The notes under the pieces were generated by a model. That model saw only the letters and a program-made list of their open reading frames with translations, was not told where the DNA came from and did not search any database. This document shows, piece by piece, positions 28,723-38,445 of a stretch of DNA of 64,000 bases (position 1 is its first letter; every line of letters starts with the position of its first letter). Both the position numbers and the translations under genes were made by a program. This DNA is from an uncultured Alphaproteobacteria bacterium (GTDB lineage Bacteria > Pseudomonadota > Alphaproteobacteria > HIMB59 > GCA-002718135): positions 1 through 64,000 of the forward strand of contig CACNLM010000007.1 of assembly GCA_902621305.1 (NCBI GenBank), in the 5' to 3' direction.

Positions 28723-29020
28723 TTAAGTTGTCATTGATATATCTTAGTAAAACTTTACTAGCTTTAAAAGTTACTACATTTCTACTTGATATATTATATT
28801 CTTCTTTAGTTTTTGGATTTCTTCCTATTCTATTATTCTTTTTTACAAGTTTAAAAGTTCCTAAATTGTGAATCTTTACTATTTGATCAACTTTAAGACC
28901 TTCAATAATTACATCAAAAATATCATTAACCAAATCCAAACAAAGTTTTCTATTGAATCCAAAATCATTTTGCATAGCTTCAGCAATTTCATCCCTAGAA
29001 ATATTTTGTTTTCCAATCAT
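28715..29020 (-). CDS. ihfA: Integration host factor alpha subunit
   Basis: 101-residue HU/IHF DNA-bending protein. It has the ISRDEIAEAMQNDFGF N-terminus, KIHNLGTFKLVKKNNRIGRN and the beta-arm motif GRNPKTKEEYNISSR. The proline intercalating DNA is in RNPKT. It overlaps plsX by 4 bp upstream and the merR gene by 8 bp downstream. fabH, usually between plsX and ihfA, is missing. Confidence 0.93.
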   Translation of the reverse strand: MIGKQNISRDEIAEAMQNDFGFNRKLCLDLVNDIFDVIIEGLKVDQIVKIHNLGTFKLVKKNNRIGRNPKTKEEYNISSRNVVTFKASKVLLRYINDNLND

Positions 29021-30030
29021 ATATTTTTTATAAATTTAATAATCTGCTTATTAAGATCATTTATGATAAAATTGTTACATTGTTTAAGAGCATAACTGAA
29101 AGCTATAGGGTTTGCATTACCATGACTTTTTACAGAAATACCATTTAATCCAATTAATGTTGCTCCATTATAAATATCAGGATTTACTTGATTTTTTAAA
29201 ATACTTAAATCTTTTTCAATTAATTTATAAGAAATTTTATTTTTAAATGATTTATTAAATATTTCTTTCAGATTTGAGATAATGAAGTTTGATATGCCCT
29301 CTGCTGATTTTAGCATTATGTTTCCAGTATAGCCATCAGATATAATAATATCACATTCACCTGACGTAATTTTGTTTGGTTCTATAAAACCTATATAATA
29401 TTCCTTTAAAAAACTAGAAAGAATTAAATCTGCAGCTTCTTGCAGAAACTCTAATCCTTTATTATTCTCTGTCCCTATATTTAGTATGCCAATTTTTGGT
29501 TTATTTTTAGTATTTATTATTGAATAATAACAATAACCCATTAATGCAAATTGAAATAAATTAGCACCACTTACTGTTACATTTGCTCCTAAATCTAACA
29601 TTAATGAGTAGTTTTTTTTGTTAGGTACTAATGAACATATTGCCGGCCTATCAATTCCATCAATCATTCCCATATGCAGTCTTGAAAGGACCATAATCGC
29701 AGCAGTGCTTCCAGAGGATACAAATCCAGAATTAACATTTTTTTTTGCAAATTCTAAACCCTTATAAATACTACTATTTTTTTTTGATCTCAAAATAGTA
29801 TTTACATTATCTTCATCTAAAATAGTATCCTCAGCATTTATAATCTCATAATTAAAGATACTAATATTATTTTGTTTTATTGAATGTGAGATTAATTTTT
29901 CGTCTCCAAAAAATAAAATTTTTGTATTTTTTTCATTTTTTTGAAAAATTTCAGTACCTTTCAAAACTTTTAAAGGGCTGTTTTCGCCACCCATTGCATC
30001 AATGGCAATAGTTACTTGCCTCTTAGACAT
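29017..30030 (-). CDS. plsX: Phosphate acyltransferase PlsX
   Basis: 337 residues. It makes acyl-phosphate from acyl-ACP for phospholipid synthesis. The N-terminal IAIDAMGGENSPLKVLKG is diagnostic, with SGSTAAIMVLSRLHMG and DLGANVTVSGANLFQFA. It follows rpmF by 4 bp. It runs straight into ihfA with a 4-bp overlap, leaving no room for fabH. Confidence 0.95.
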   Translation of the reverse strand: MSKRQVTIAIDAMGGENSPLKVLKGTEIFQKNEKNTKILFFGDEKLISHSIKQNNISIFNYEIINAEDTILDEDNVNTILRSKKNSSIYKGLEFAKKNVNSGFVSSGSTAAIMVLSRLHMGMIDGIDRPAICSLVPNKKNYSLMLDLGANVTVSGANLFQFALMGYCYYSIINTKNKPKIGILNIGTENNKGLEFLQEAADLILSSFLKEYYIGFIEPNKITSGECDIIISDGYTGNIMLKSAEGISNFIISNLKEIFNKSFKNKISYKLIEKDLSILKNQVNPDIYNGATLIGLNGISVKSHGNANPIAFSYALKQCNNFIINDLNKQIIKFIKNI

Positions 30031-30034
30031 AAAT

Positions 30035-30226
30035 TTAATTATTTTCTTTTGTTTTCTTTTTTATAATTTGTCTACCATTATACATACCAGTAGAAATATC
30101 AATTCTATGAGATATTCTTGGTTCGCCTGAGTCCTTATCTAATATTATATTCTTAGCTTTTAAAGAATCATGAGATCTTCTCATATTTCTTTTTGAAACA
30201 CTTGTTTTTCTTTTAGGAACTGCCAT
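30035..30226 (-). CDS. rpmF: 50S ribosomal protein L32
   Basis: About 63 residues, opening [21 protein letters not shown], the usual L32 start. An in-frame TTG lies 9 bp upstream at 30235, but ATG 30226 matches the family and has TTGGA a few bases ahead. The zinc-type CPxCG cysteines are absent (replaced around SHRIDISTG), as in many proteobacterial L32 proteins. The duf177/yceD gene often found before rpmF is absent. Confidence 0.93.
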   Translation of the reverse strand: MAVPKRKTSVSKRNMRRSHDSLKAKNIILDKDSGEPRISHRIDISTGMYNGRQIIKKKTKENN

Positions 30227-30301
30227 TTTTTCCAAATATTGGTTTTTTTAATTAATGCAAGATAATTCTACATTAATTAAAATAAATAATTGAATTTAAT
30301 C

Positions 30302-30787
30302 TTAAGAATTTATTAAATTTCTAAATTTTTCATCAAATATTCTTGACACATCATTATAATCGTTATTACTAATTAATTTTATAGTTTTTAAATATTCAAT
30401 AAAAACCACGTTTTTATAAAGACTATTATTTTCTGGAAAATTTTTGACTCTAAAATAAAATTTTTTAACATAAGACTTTACATATTTTCCTATTGACATA
30501 TCTCCTATACCTTTTTCTCGTAAAGATTCATCCAAATCAGATATAAATAATGAAACTAGTTTTTCGTTTATTTTTAAATATTTTTTTCTATTTTCATTAA
30601 TTAAATTCTTGCGAATATACATAATTAAAAATACAGAAATAATTTCGAATGAAGTATTGTAATCTTTAGATTTAAAAAAATCATACTTATTTATAAAGTT
30701 TTTGCTTTCTAGCAATATATTTTTATATTGCTCTGTCGCAATATTATTCACAATATTTTCTTTTTTTTGAAAGTAGTGTAATACCAT
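30302..30787 (-). CDS. Ubiquinol-cytochrome c chaperone (CBP3-like)
   Basis: 161 residues. The conserved C-terminal part is DESLREKGIGDMSIGKYVKS followed by VKKFYFRVKNF, matching the alphaproteobacterial/mitochondrial chaperone family that assists cytochrome bc1 assembly. It is divergent and short. The position next to bamE and upstream of rpmF-plsX-ihfA is the usual alphaproteobacterial arrangement, which supports the call. Start codons of this gene and bamE are only 9 bp apart. Confidence 0.8.
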   Translation of the reverse strand: MVLHYFQKKENIVNNIATEQYKNILLESKNFINKYDFFKSKDYNTSFEIISVFLIMYIRKNLINENRKKYLKINEKLVSLFISDLDESLREKGIGDMSIGKYVKSYVKKFYFRVKNFPENNSLYKNVVFIEYLKTIKLISNNDYNDVSRIFDEKFRNLINS

Positions 30788-30796
30788 TTTATAAAT

Positions 30797-31219
30797 ATGC
30801 CCATTTTTTATATAATTATATTCTTAATTTTAGCAAGTTGTTCAAGTAAAATCACTTATTCTGGAAAAATAATAGGGGTTGAAGATTTCGAAAATATTAA
30901 TTTTAAAAATAAAGAAAAATTAATTAGTGAAATTGGGTATCCTAGTTACATAGATCCTATAGAAAATAAATATTTCTATTTTACAGAAAAAAGTACAAAA
31001 AATTCAATTTTTAAAAAAAAAATAAAGTATAGTTACATATTTGTATTTAAAATGAATGATAAAGAAGAAATAATTGAAGCTAAAGCTTTTAATATGAAAG
31101 ATATTAAAGATATAAAATTTGTAAAAGATCAGACTTCAAATGAAATTGTTAGACGTGGCCTGATTGAAAAAATATTTGGAGGAGTTGGAACTCAGCAAGA
31201 GTTACCAACTACTCCTTAA
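30797..31219 (+). CDS. bamE: Outer-membrane assembly lipoprotein BamE (SmpA/OmlA)
   Basis: 140 residues. The signal peptide MPIFYIIIFLILASC has a lipobox with lipidated Cys15. The BamE core includes KLISEIGYPSYIDPIENKYFY (equivalent of the LLGTP region) and a C-terminal strand region. It is a component of the beta-barrel assembly machine at the outer membrane. It diverges from the bc1 chaperone gene across 9 bp and converges with hppA with 3 bp between stops. Confidence 0.85.
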   Translation: MPIFYIIIFLILASCSSKITYSGKIIGVEDFENINFKNKEKLISEIGYPSYIDPIENKYFYFTEKSTKNSIFKKKIKYSYIFVFKMNDKEEIIEAKAFNMKDIKDIKFVKDQTSNEIVRRGLIEKIFGGVGTQQELPTTP

Positions 31220-31222
31220 TTA

Positions 31223-33328
31223 TTATATTGATATTGCAGCTAAAAGTAAAAGAGCAACAATATTTGTAATTTTAATCATAGGGTTTACGGCTGGACCTGC
31301 GGTATCTTTATAAGGATCTCCAACTGTATCTCCTGTTACTGCAGCTTTATGTGCTTCACTGCCTTTACCACCATGATTGCCATCTTCAATGTATTTTTTT
31401 GCATTATCCCAAGCTCCACCACCAGCAGTCATACTTATTGCAACAAATAAGCCCGTAATTATTACACCTAATAACAGTGCGCCAAGACATGACAAGGCTG
31501 CTGATTGACCGGCAATAAGTAAAATAACGAAATATACTACAATTGGTGATAAAACTGGCAGCATAGAGGGAACAATCATTTCTTTAATTGCAGATTTAGT
31601 AAGAATATCTACACAAGTACCATATTCTGGCTTTCCTTTACCCTCCATTATACCTGGAATTTCTCTAAACTGTCTTCTTACCTCTAATACAACTGATCCA
31701 GCTGCCCTACCAACTGCTGTCATACTTAAAGCACCAAATAAAAAAGGTAACAAACCTCCTAATAAAAGCCCAACTACAACGTAAGGGTTAGATAAATCAA
31801 AAGAGACCTCGATTCCGTACAGAGGACTATTAGTATCTTTAGCAAAATGATCAAGATCTTCAGTATATGCGGCAAATAAAACTAGCGCACCAAGACCTGC
31901 AGAACCAATTGCATAACCTTTAGTTACAGCTTTAGTTGTATTTCCAACAGCATCAAGAGCATCTGTGGTCTTTCTAACATTTTCATCTAAATTTGACATT
32001 TCTGCAATTCCGCCTGCATTATCAGTTACAGGTCCGTATGCATCTAAAGCAACAACCATGCCCGCCAGTGCTAACATAGTTGTAACTGCAATTGCGATAC
32101 CAAATAAACCGGCAAGTGAATATGTTGAAATGATACCTGCAACTATAATCAAAGCAGGTAAAGCAGTTGCTTCCAAACTTATAGCAAGACCTTGAATTAC
32201 ATTGGTTCCATGACCAGTTGTGGATGATTGAGCGATACTTTGAACTGGTCTGTAGTTAGTTCCAGTATAATATTCAGTAACCCATATTATTAAACCTGTA
32301 ATAATTAGGCCTATTAAACCACAAATAAAAAGTGACATTCCAGTAAATTGAGTAGATGTTCCTTCAACAACCAAAATACTATTTATTCCTACTATATAAT
32401 CTGTAACAAAGTATAATAATACAGCCGATAAAATAGCTGACACTGCAAAGCCTCTGTAAAGCGCTGCCATAATATTATTATTTTTACCAAGTCTAACAAA
32501 ATAAGTACCGATTATACTAGTTAATGCACAAACTCCTGCAATAGCTAAAGGAAATATCATCATTGTGTAAGAATTTTCTATGAAAAATATTGATGCTAAA
32601 ACCATTGTAGCTACTACTGTTACAACATAAGTCTCAAAAAGATCTGCAGCCATACCTGCGCAATCACCAACATTATCACCGACGTTATCAGCAATAACAG
32701 CAGGATTTCGTGGGTCATCTTCAGGAATGCCAGCTTCTACTTTACCAACTAAATCTGCACCAACATCAGCACCTTTAGTAAAAATACCACCGCCTAGTCT
32801 TGCAAATATTGAAATTAATGAAGCACCGAATCCTAAGGAGACTAAAGGAGCTACAATCTCTCTACCCGGGAATGAACCAGAGTTGTGCAAAACAAAATAA
32901 AAAATTGCTATAGAAAGTAGTGCAAATCCTGCAACTAGCATTCCAGTTACAGCACCTGCTTTAAATGATACTGATAAACCTTCAGCTAAGCTATTACTAG
33001 CAGCATGTGTTGTACGAACATTTGATCTAACCGATATATTCATTCCAACGTAACCTGCAGCACCAGAAAAAAAAGCTCCAATCAAAAAGCCAATTCCAGA
33101 TGCCAAATCAAAAACTATCCATATTAGAGCAAAAATAACAACTCCTACAATTGCTATTGTCATGTACTGTCTGTTTAAATAAGCTCTAGCACCTTCTTGA
33201 ATTGCGCCAGCAATTTCTTGCATTTTATCATTTCCAGATCCAAGTGATAAAATTTGCCTAGATGTCACTAGACCATATAGTACGGCTGCTAGACCGCATA
33301 AAACAATTAATACTTGCAATGTTGTCAT
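31223..33328 (-). CDS. hppA: Membrane H+-translocating pyrophosphatase (K+-independent type)
   Basis: 701 residues, about 16 helices. It couples PPi hydrolysis to H+ export. Substrate-site motifs [20 protein letters not shown] and [19 protein letters not shown] are intact, with DNAGGIAEM and the C-terminal [15 protein letters not shown]. The potassium-dependence region reads [15 protein letters not shown]: Lys and Thr where K+-dependent enzymes have Ala and Gly/Ala, so K+-independent H+ pumping is predicted. AAGGAG lies just upstream of the ATG. It lies 56 bp downstream of thiL. Confidence 0.96.
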   Translation of the reverse strand: MTTLQVLIVLCGLAAVLYGLVTSRQILSLGSGNDKMQEIAGAIQEGARAYLNRQYMTIAIVGVVIFALIWIVFDLASGIGFLIGAFFSGAAGYVGMNISVRSNVRTTHAASNSLAEGLSVSFKAGAVTGMLVAGFALLSIAIFYFVLHNSGSFPGREIVAPLVSLGFGASLISIFARLGGGIFTKGADVGADLVGKVEAGIPEDDPRNPAVIADNVGDNVGDCAGMAADLFETYVVTVVATMVLASIFFIENSYTMMIFPLAIAGVCALTSIIGTYFVRLGKNNNIMAALYRGFAVSAILSAVLLYFVTDYIVGINSILVVEGTSTQFTGMSLFICGLIGLIITGLIIWVTEYYTGTNYRPVQSIAQSSTTGHGTNVIQGLAISLEATALPALIIVAGIISTYSLAGLFGIAIAVTTMLALAGMVVALDAYGPVTDNAGGIAEMSNLDENVRKTTDALDAVGNTTKAVTKGYAIGSAGLGALVLFAAYTEDLDHFAKDTNSPLYGIEVSFDLSNPYVVVGLLLGGLLPFLFGALSMTAVGRAAGSVVLEVRRQFREIPGIMEGKGKPEYGTCVDILTKSAIKEMIVPSMLPVLSPIVVYFVILLIAGQSAALSCLGALLLGVIITGLFVAISMTAGGGAWDNAKKYIEDGNHGGKGSEAHKAAVTGDTVGDPYKDTAGPAVNPMIKITNIVALLLLAAISI

Positions 33329-33384
33329 TAAAAACTCCTTAAATTTTGGCTGATATGTCAGAAACTATAGAAAAAATCAAGTTT

Positions 33385-34365
33385 TTAGGAGAAATGATCA
33401 AATTTCTTGATATTCTTCATGCTTAAATGTGAATCGAAATGAATTCCTTTTTCTCTTATTATTTTTCCTATCAAAGTAACATTTATATTATTTTTATTAG
33501 CAATATTAAAAATTTTATTTCTATTTTTTTGACTGGATATGATGATCAGTTGATAATCATCACCAGCATTTAAAAGATCATCTAATCTAAAATTATTTTT
33601 ATTTTTGAGAAATTTTTTTGTTTTAACACTTAATGGAATTTTATTTACATTAATTAATGCACCATTTTTATTATTTAACATATCAGTCAAATCTCCAATC
33701 AGACCATCAGAAACATCTTTCATTGAATTAACATAATTTGCAATCAATGGTCCAAGTTTACAGGGTATGGGATATAAATATTTTTTAATAAAATATTGAT
33801 TTAAATTTAAATTTGTTGAAATTTTTTTTTTTAAAATTTCTAAACCAATCTTTGACTCACCAATATTGCCAGTTATTAAAATATCATCGTATAAATTAAA
33901 TTTATTTTGAAATATTTCTAATTTCTTTTTTATAGATCCAAAAAAAGTTGAAGAAACAATTAGTTTATTTGATTTTGATAAATCACCACCCAAAAGATAA
34001 AATCCATATTTATTTTGAATTTTCTTTAATTGATTTGAAAATGAATTTAACCAATTTTCATTAATATGATTTGGTAAATGCAAATTCAAAAGATAGGAAT
34101 GGGGCAAAGCTCCCATCGCAAAAATGTCAGATAAATTTACAGTTGTAATTTTTTGGGCTATCGACTTAGGATCATCATTAGAGAAAAAATCTATATCTTC
34201 AGAAATACTATCAGTTGTAACAGTTAGTTTGTAATGTTTACTGTTAAAACCTAAATATGCGCCATCATTTTCAAAATCAAATGTTCCCTTATTTTCAAAA
34301 TTTAATTTTTTTAAATATCTATTAATTATTAATTTTTCAGATAAACTATTTTTTATTGATTTCAT
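33385..34365 (-). CDS. thiL: Thiamine-monophosphate kinase
   Basis: 326 residues, ATP-dependent phosphorylation of thiamine phosphate to TPP. The AIR-synthase fold motifs are visible: FENDGAYLGF (an altered DDAA region), TVTTDSISEDIDFF, LSDIFAMGALPHSYLL, LLGGDLSKS and KDVSDGLIGDL. It overlaps nusB by 20 bp. With thiBP elsewhere in the window it completes uptake-to-cofactor steps, although thiamine (non-phosphorylated) would still need a kinase. Confidence 0.9.
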   Translation of the reverse strand: MKSIKNSLSEKLIINRYLKKLNFENKGTFDFENDGAYLGFNSKHYKLTVTTDSISEDIDFFSNDDPKSIAQKITTVNLSDIFAMGALPHSYLLNLHLPNHINENWLNSFSNQLKKIQNKYGFYLLGGDLSKSNKLIVSSTFFGSIKKKLEIFQNKFNLYDDILITGNIGESKIGLEILKKKISTNLNLNQYFIKKYLYPIPCKLGPLIANYVNSMKDVSDGLIGDLTDMLNNKNGALINVNKIPLSVKTKKFLKNKNNFRLDDLLNAGDDYQLIIISSQKNRNKIFNIANKNNINVTLIGKIIREKGIHFDSHLSMKNIKKFDHFS

Positions 34366-34816
34366 CTTTATCTATATATTTTTGAATTATAGCATTGATT
34401 AATTTAGTTTCTTTTTGAGACACAAGACTTTTACTGATATTCAAATAATCATTAAGGACAATTTTAAATTTATTTTTATCAGTAATTTTTAATTCAGTAA
34501 TAATTGCAAACATTATCGATTTTAAAATATTATCCCATTTTTCAAATTTTCGATTAATATCAATAAATACATTTAAATCATCAATTAAATTTTTTTTATC
34601 AATATTATTTTTAAAACTAGAAAAAAGTTTATTTAAAAAATTTTTATTAAATTTAAGCTTAAATTCTTTTTTCTCATCAATTATAGCAATATTAGTATCA
34701 TAAAAATGCTTTTGAAAATCTTCAATACCTTCTAAAAAATCTGCATCTAAAAATTCATTCTGAAAAATATATTGAACAAATGCAAGTCTTGTTTGTGACT
34801 TGATGTAATTTTGCAT
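34346..34816 (-). CDS. nusB: Transcription antitermination factor NusB
   Basis: 156-residue helical RNA-binding protein. The N-terminal SQTRLAFVQYIFQNEF and the C-terminal INAIIQKYIDK are family landmarks. It binds boxA with S10 in rRNA antitermination. The thiL overlap and the 3-bp gap to ribH reproduce the common ribH-nusB-thiL order. It is K/N/I-rich and divergent. Confidence 0.88.
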   Translation of the reverse strand: MQNYIKSQTRLAFVQYIFQNEFLDADFLEGIEDFQKHFYDTNIAIIDEKKEFKLKFNKNFLNKLFSSFKNNIDKKNLIDDLNVFIDINRKFEKWDNILKSIMFAIITELKITDKNKFKIVLNDYLNISKSLVSQKETKLINAIIQKYIDKDEINKK

Positions 34817-34819
34817 TTT

Positions 34820-35221
34820 TTATTTTAGTAACTCTATGCAAGCTATTGCGGCTTCTTGACCTTTATTTTTTTGATCAACATCACTTCTTATTATTGCTTG
34901 CTCTAAATCATAACATGTTAAGATACCAAAACCAATTGGAACATTAAACTCAATAGATAGATCCATAATTTTTCTAGAAGTTTCATTAGCAATAACTTCG
35001 AAATGATATGTGTCACCTTTAATAATACATCCTAAAGAAATAAATCCTTTAAAATTGTCTATATTTTTTTTTATTAAATAGGGAATTTCAAAACAACCTG
35101 GTGCATTAATAATTTCATACTCATAACCATTTTCTTTAAGCGTTTTGCTTGCACCCAATTCAAGGTTTTTCGATATTTCTTTATAATAATTTGCGGAAAC
35201 TATTAGAATTTTATTATTCAT
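34820..35221 (-). CDS. ribH: 6,7-dimethyl-8-ribityllumazine synthase
   Basis: 133 residues, somewhat short for the family. It condenses the ribityl-pyrimidine with dihydroxybutanone phosphate. NAPGCFEIPYLIKK, LGCIIKGDTYHFEVIANE and FGILTCYDLEQAI carry the active-site residues, including the catalytic histidine in TYHFE. It overlaps ribBA by 4 bp. Confidence 0.95.
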   Translation of the reverse strand: MNNKILIVSANYYKEISKNLELGASKTLKENGYEYEIINAPGCFEIPYLIKKNIDNFKGFISLGCIIKGDTYHFEVIANETSRKIMDLSIEFNVPIGFGILTCYDLEQAIIRSDVDQKNKGQEAAIACIELLK

Positions 35222-36321
35222 ATTTTTCTCTGATCAACTATTTCAATATTAAATCCATCCAAGGCAATAATTCTTTTCTTAGTATTTGTTAATAATATAA
35301 TTTTATTTATTTGAAGTAATGATAAAATCTGAGCACCTACACCATATTCTCTTAGTTCTAATTTATTTTTTGATCTTTTTCTTTTATTAAAAGTTTTGAG
35401 TATATTTGGTGACATGTCACTATTTATTAATACTATAGCTCCTGATCCATTTTTCTCTATAAGCTGAAAGGCAGACTTAATTTCACTTCCAAAAATATTT
35501 TTTTCTTCAAATATATCCTTTATGACATCTAGTCTGTGCATTCTAACAAGCACAGGTTGCTTTACATCACTTAAATTTTTTACTAGAGCGTAATGCTTTT
35601 CACCAGAAATAGTATTTTGAAATACTTTTAGAGTAAATTGTGACCCCATCTCACTTTCAAATGGCCTTTCGGAGATCTGTTCGACAATTTTAGTTTTTTT
35701 AAGTCTAAACTTTATTAAATCACTAACCGTTCCTACTTTCAAATTATGTAATTTTGCAAACTTGATAATTTCTGGTAATCTCGCCATAGATCCATCTTCG
35801 CTCATAATTTCACAAATAACGCCAGAAGGATTTAAATCTGCAAGTTTTGAAATATCAACTGCTGCCTCTGTATGACCAGCACGTACTAAAACGCCCCCAT
35901 CCCAAGCCATAAGAGGAAAAACGTGTCCAGGATAAACAAGATCATTCTTTTTTTTATTATTGTTTACAGCTACTGATATAGTATGGGCTCTATCAGCTGC
36001 AGATATTCCGGTTGTCACTCCCTCTTTTGCCTCAATAGAAACAGTAAAAGCAGTTAAATCATTTTTTATATTACTTGGGTTCATTAAGGGAAGTTCCAAT
36101 TCTTCTATTCTATCCTTAGTTAATGCTAAACAAATTAATCCCCTTCCATGCTTTGCCATAAAATTAATAGTTTGAGGGCTAGCATATTGAGCGGGAATGA
36201 TTAAATCACCTTCATTTTCTCTATAGGGATCATCGACAAGAATATACATTTTACCATTTCTTGCATCTTCTATGATTTCTTCAATAGAAGATAAACTTTC
36301 TTCAATGTTATCTTTATTCAT
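35218..36321 (-). CDS. ribBA: 3,4-dihydroxy-2-butanone-4-phosphate synthase with degenerate GTP cyclohydrolase II domain
   Basis: 367 residues. The RibB half (about 1-215) is intact: DDPYRENEGDLIIPAQ, HGRGLICLAL, GHTEAAVDISKLA. The RibA-like half (about 220-367) keeps fold segments (FTLKVFQN, VLVRMHRL, REYGVGAQILSLL). It lacks the zinc-binding cysteines of GTP cyclohydrolase II (GDxxxSxRCDCG) and is shortened there. It resembles RibBX proteins, in which the second domain is not a functional cyclohydrolase. A separate ribA would then be needed elsewhere. It overlaps ribH by 4 bp and ribE by 8 bp. Confidence 0.93.
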   Translation of the reverse strand: MNKDNIEESLSSIEEIIEDARNGKMYILVDDPYRENEGDLIIPAQYASPQTINFMAKHGRGLICLALTKDRIEELELPLMNPSNIKNDLTAFTVSIEAKEGVTTGISAADRAHTISVAVNNNKKKNDLVYPGHVFPLMAWDGGVLVRAGHTEAAVDISKLADLNPSGVICEIMSEDGSMARLPEIIKFAKLHNLKVGTVSDLIKFRLKKTKIVEQISERPFESEMGSQFTLKVFQNTISGEKHYALVKNLSDVKQPVLVRMHRLDVIKDIFEEKNIFGSEIKSAFQLIEKNGSGAIVLINSDMSPNILKTFNKRKRSKNKLELREYGVGAQILSLLQINKIILLTNTKKRIIALDGFNIEIVDQRKI

Positions 36322-36904
36322 TATTCAAGATGAAACGGGCAAGATAATCAAATTCAATATTTACTTGATCACTTTTTTTTAAAAATTTTAAATTAGTATG
36401 ATGAAATGTATGATCAATGACAGAAATCATAAAAGTATTATTTTCTACTTTTGCTACTGTTAAAGAAATACCATTTATTGAAATAGATCCTTTTTCAACA
36501 ATAAATCTATTGTTTTTATTAAATTTTTTTTCAAAATGATATTCCCAACTATTTTCAAGTTCTAAAATATCACTTACATTAGTTGTAGTATCAACATGAC
36601 CATAAACAAAGTGGCCACTGATTTCGTCACCTATCTGAAGAGATTTTTCCAAATTAATATTTTCATTTTTTAAAATAGAGTTAGCAAGATTTGTTCTTTT
36701 CAAAGTTTCTTCTCCTATGTTCACATCAAAGCTAAATGAATTGTTGTTTGATGGAGTTATATTTTTTGCTGTAAGACACACTCCATTACAAGAAATTGAA
36801 GAACCTTCCTTACAATTACTCAAATCAAGATTCGTAGATATTTGGTAAAGTCCCACATCTTTGTTTTTTATTGTTCCTAAATCTTGAATAATACCTGTAA
36901 ACAT
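36314..36904 (-). CDS. ribE: Riboflavin synthase alpha chain
   Basis: 196 residues. Two lumazine-binding barrels are visible: MFTGIIQDLGTI...GSSISCNGVCLTAKN in the first, and GHFVYGHVDTT...SISINGISLTVAKV in the second. It dismutates two lumazines to riboflavin. It overlaps ribBA (8 bp) and touches ribD by one base. Confidence 0.95.
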   Translation of the reverse strand: MFTGIIQDLGTIKNKDVGLYQISTNLDLSNCKEGSSISCNGVCLTAKNITPSNNNSFSFDVNIGEETLKRTNLANSILKNENINLEKSLQIGDEISGHFVYGHVDTTTNVSDILELENSWEYHFEKKFNKNNRFIVEKGSISINGISLTVAKVENNTFMISVIDHTFHHTNLKFLKKSDQVNIEFDYLARFILNNE

Positions 36905-37986
36905 TAATTCACCTGATAGTTTGTATATATGTCGTCTTTGAATTTTTTTCTTTCATTTAAAGATAAGTTTAATTGACTAAGTTTTTTTCCAACAATTGCT
37001 GGCTTACCATGTTTTCCTATAATAATTTTGGATTTAAATAAATGAATTTCATCTACTAAATTTTTATTTAACAATTCCGTAAAAAAAATACCCCCTGCTT
37101 CAACTAATAAATCTGATATTTTTAATGAGTATATTTTACTAAAAATATTTTTTAAATTTAGTTTTTTGTTTTTATTTAATTTACAAAAAATAATTTCACA
37201 TCCTAATTTAATTAAATTTTCAGATTTTTTATTTTTTTTAGAAGTGAAAATAATAATTCTTTTTTTAGATATATCTTTTAATATTTTTGATTTCATTGGT
37301 ATTTTTAGATTATTATCAATTATTATAACTGGAATATGTTGTTCTAAAGTTTTTTTTAATCTTATAGTTAATCTTGGATCATCTTTTAATACGGTTTTTG
37401 AAGTAGTTAAAATAGCTTGACTCATTGATCTTAACTTATGAGCATATTCTCTACTTGATTTATTAGATATCCATTTACTTTTATAATCATGCCATGCAAT
37501 TTTTTCATCTGTAGAAGTTGCAATTTTGACTTTTGTAAATGGTTTTTTCTTTAAAACACTTTTAAAAAAAAATTTATTTAAATTATATGTTCTATTCTTT
37601 TCTAAACCTACATTTACAATTACATTATTTTTTTTTAACTTTTTAATACTTTTATAATTAGTTCTAACATCTGGATCAGCCGCAGATATAAATATTTCTT
37701 TTATACCTGATCTTAATATTTGATCTGTGCATGATCCATCTTTTGAACTATGAAAACATGGTTCTAAAGTAACATACATTGAAGCTCCTTTAGCTTTATG
37801 ACCAGCTTTAGCTAGAGCTATTTCTTCGGCATGAGGCCTTCCAGATTTATTTGTTACAGCTTTAGAAATTATTTTTGAATTTTTTGCAATCACACAGCCC
37901 ACTGTGGGATTAGGGAAAGTTTTTCCAAATTTTTTTTTAGCAATATCATGCGCTAAATTAATCATCTTTACATTTTGTTGAGACAC
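36904..37986 (-). CDS. ribD: Bifunctional riboflavin deaminase/reductase RibD
   Basis: 360 residues. The N-terminal deaminase carries the zinc site HAEEIALAKAG and TLEPCFHSSKDGSC. The C-terminal reductase (about 145-360) includes VKIATSTDEKIA and LLVEAGGIFFTELLN. It catalyses steps two and three of riboflavin synthesis. It follows nrdR by 6 bp. No FMN riboswitch was seen upstream. Confidence 0.94.
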   Translation of the reverse strand: MSQQNVKMINLAHDIAKKKFGKTFPNPTVGCVIAKNSKIISKAVTNKSGRPHAEEIALAKAGHKAKGASMYVTLEPCFHSSKDGSCTDQILRSGIKEIFISAADPDVRTNYKSIKKLKKNNVIVNVGLEKNRTYNLNKFFFKSVLKKKPFTKVKIATSTDEKIAWHDYKSKWISNKSSREYAHKLRSMSQAILTTSKTVLKDDPRLTIRLKKTLEQHIPVIIIDNNLKIPMKSKILKDISKKRIIIFTSKKNKKSENLIKLGCEIIFCKLNKNKKLNLKNIFSKIYSLKISDLLVEAGGIFFTELLNKNLVDEIHLFKSKIIIGKHGKPAIVGKKLSQLNLSLNERKKFKDDIYTNYQVN

Positions 37987-37992
37987 TAAAAA

Positions 37993-38445
37993 TTATTTAT
38001 CTTCTAAATTACCTAAGAAATCTTCAAAATCTTTTGCTTCTCTAAAATTTTTGTAAACAGATGCAAATCTGACGTATGCTACCTGATCTAAATGCATTAA
38101 AGCTTCCATAATGTACTGACCAATAATATTAGATTTTATATCAGTTTCACCTGAGTTTTCTAATTTTCTTACAATAGCATTTACAATTTTTTCAATTTTT
38201 TCATTATCAACATTTCTTTTTCTTAAAGCTAAAGAAAGAGATCTATACATTTTATCTCTATCAAAATTTTCTTTTTGACCGTTACTTTTCATTACAACCA
38301 AATCTCTTAGCTGAATTCTCTCAAAAGTTGTAAATCTAGAGCCGCAAGCATCACAAACTCTTCTTCTTCTTATTGCTGTATTATCTTCTGTAGGTCTTGA
38401 ATCTTTTACCTGTGTATCTTCATTACTACAGAAGGGGCATCTCAT
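37993..38445 (-). CDS. nrdR: Transcriptional repressor NrdR
   Basis: 150 residues. An N-terminal zinc ribbon has MRCPFCSN and [10 protein letters not shown], with RRRR nearby. An ATP-cone follows ([21 protein letters not shown]). It represses ribonucleotide reductase genes depending on ATP/dATP. It abuts glyA directly and precedes ribD by 6 bp, a frequent proteobacterial order. Confidence 0.96.
   Translation of the reverse strand: MRCPFCSNEDTQVKDSRPTEDNTAIRRRRVCDACGSRFTTFERIQLRDLVVMKSNGQKENFDRDKMYRSLSLALRKRNVDNEKIEKIVNAIVRKLENSGETDIKSNIIGQYIMEALMHLDQVAYVRFASVYKNFREAKDFEDFLGNLEDK

Noticed and set aside
30227..30235. TTG start for rpmF
   Set aside because: L32 proteins begin MAVPKRK; ATG 30226 matches this and has a Shine-Dalgarno-like TTGGA.
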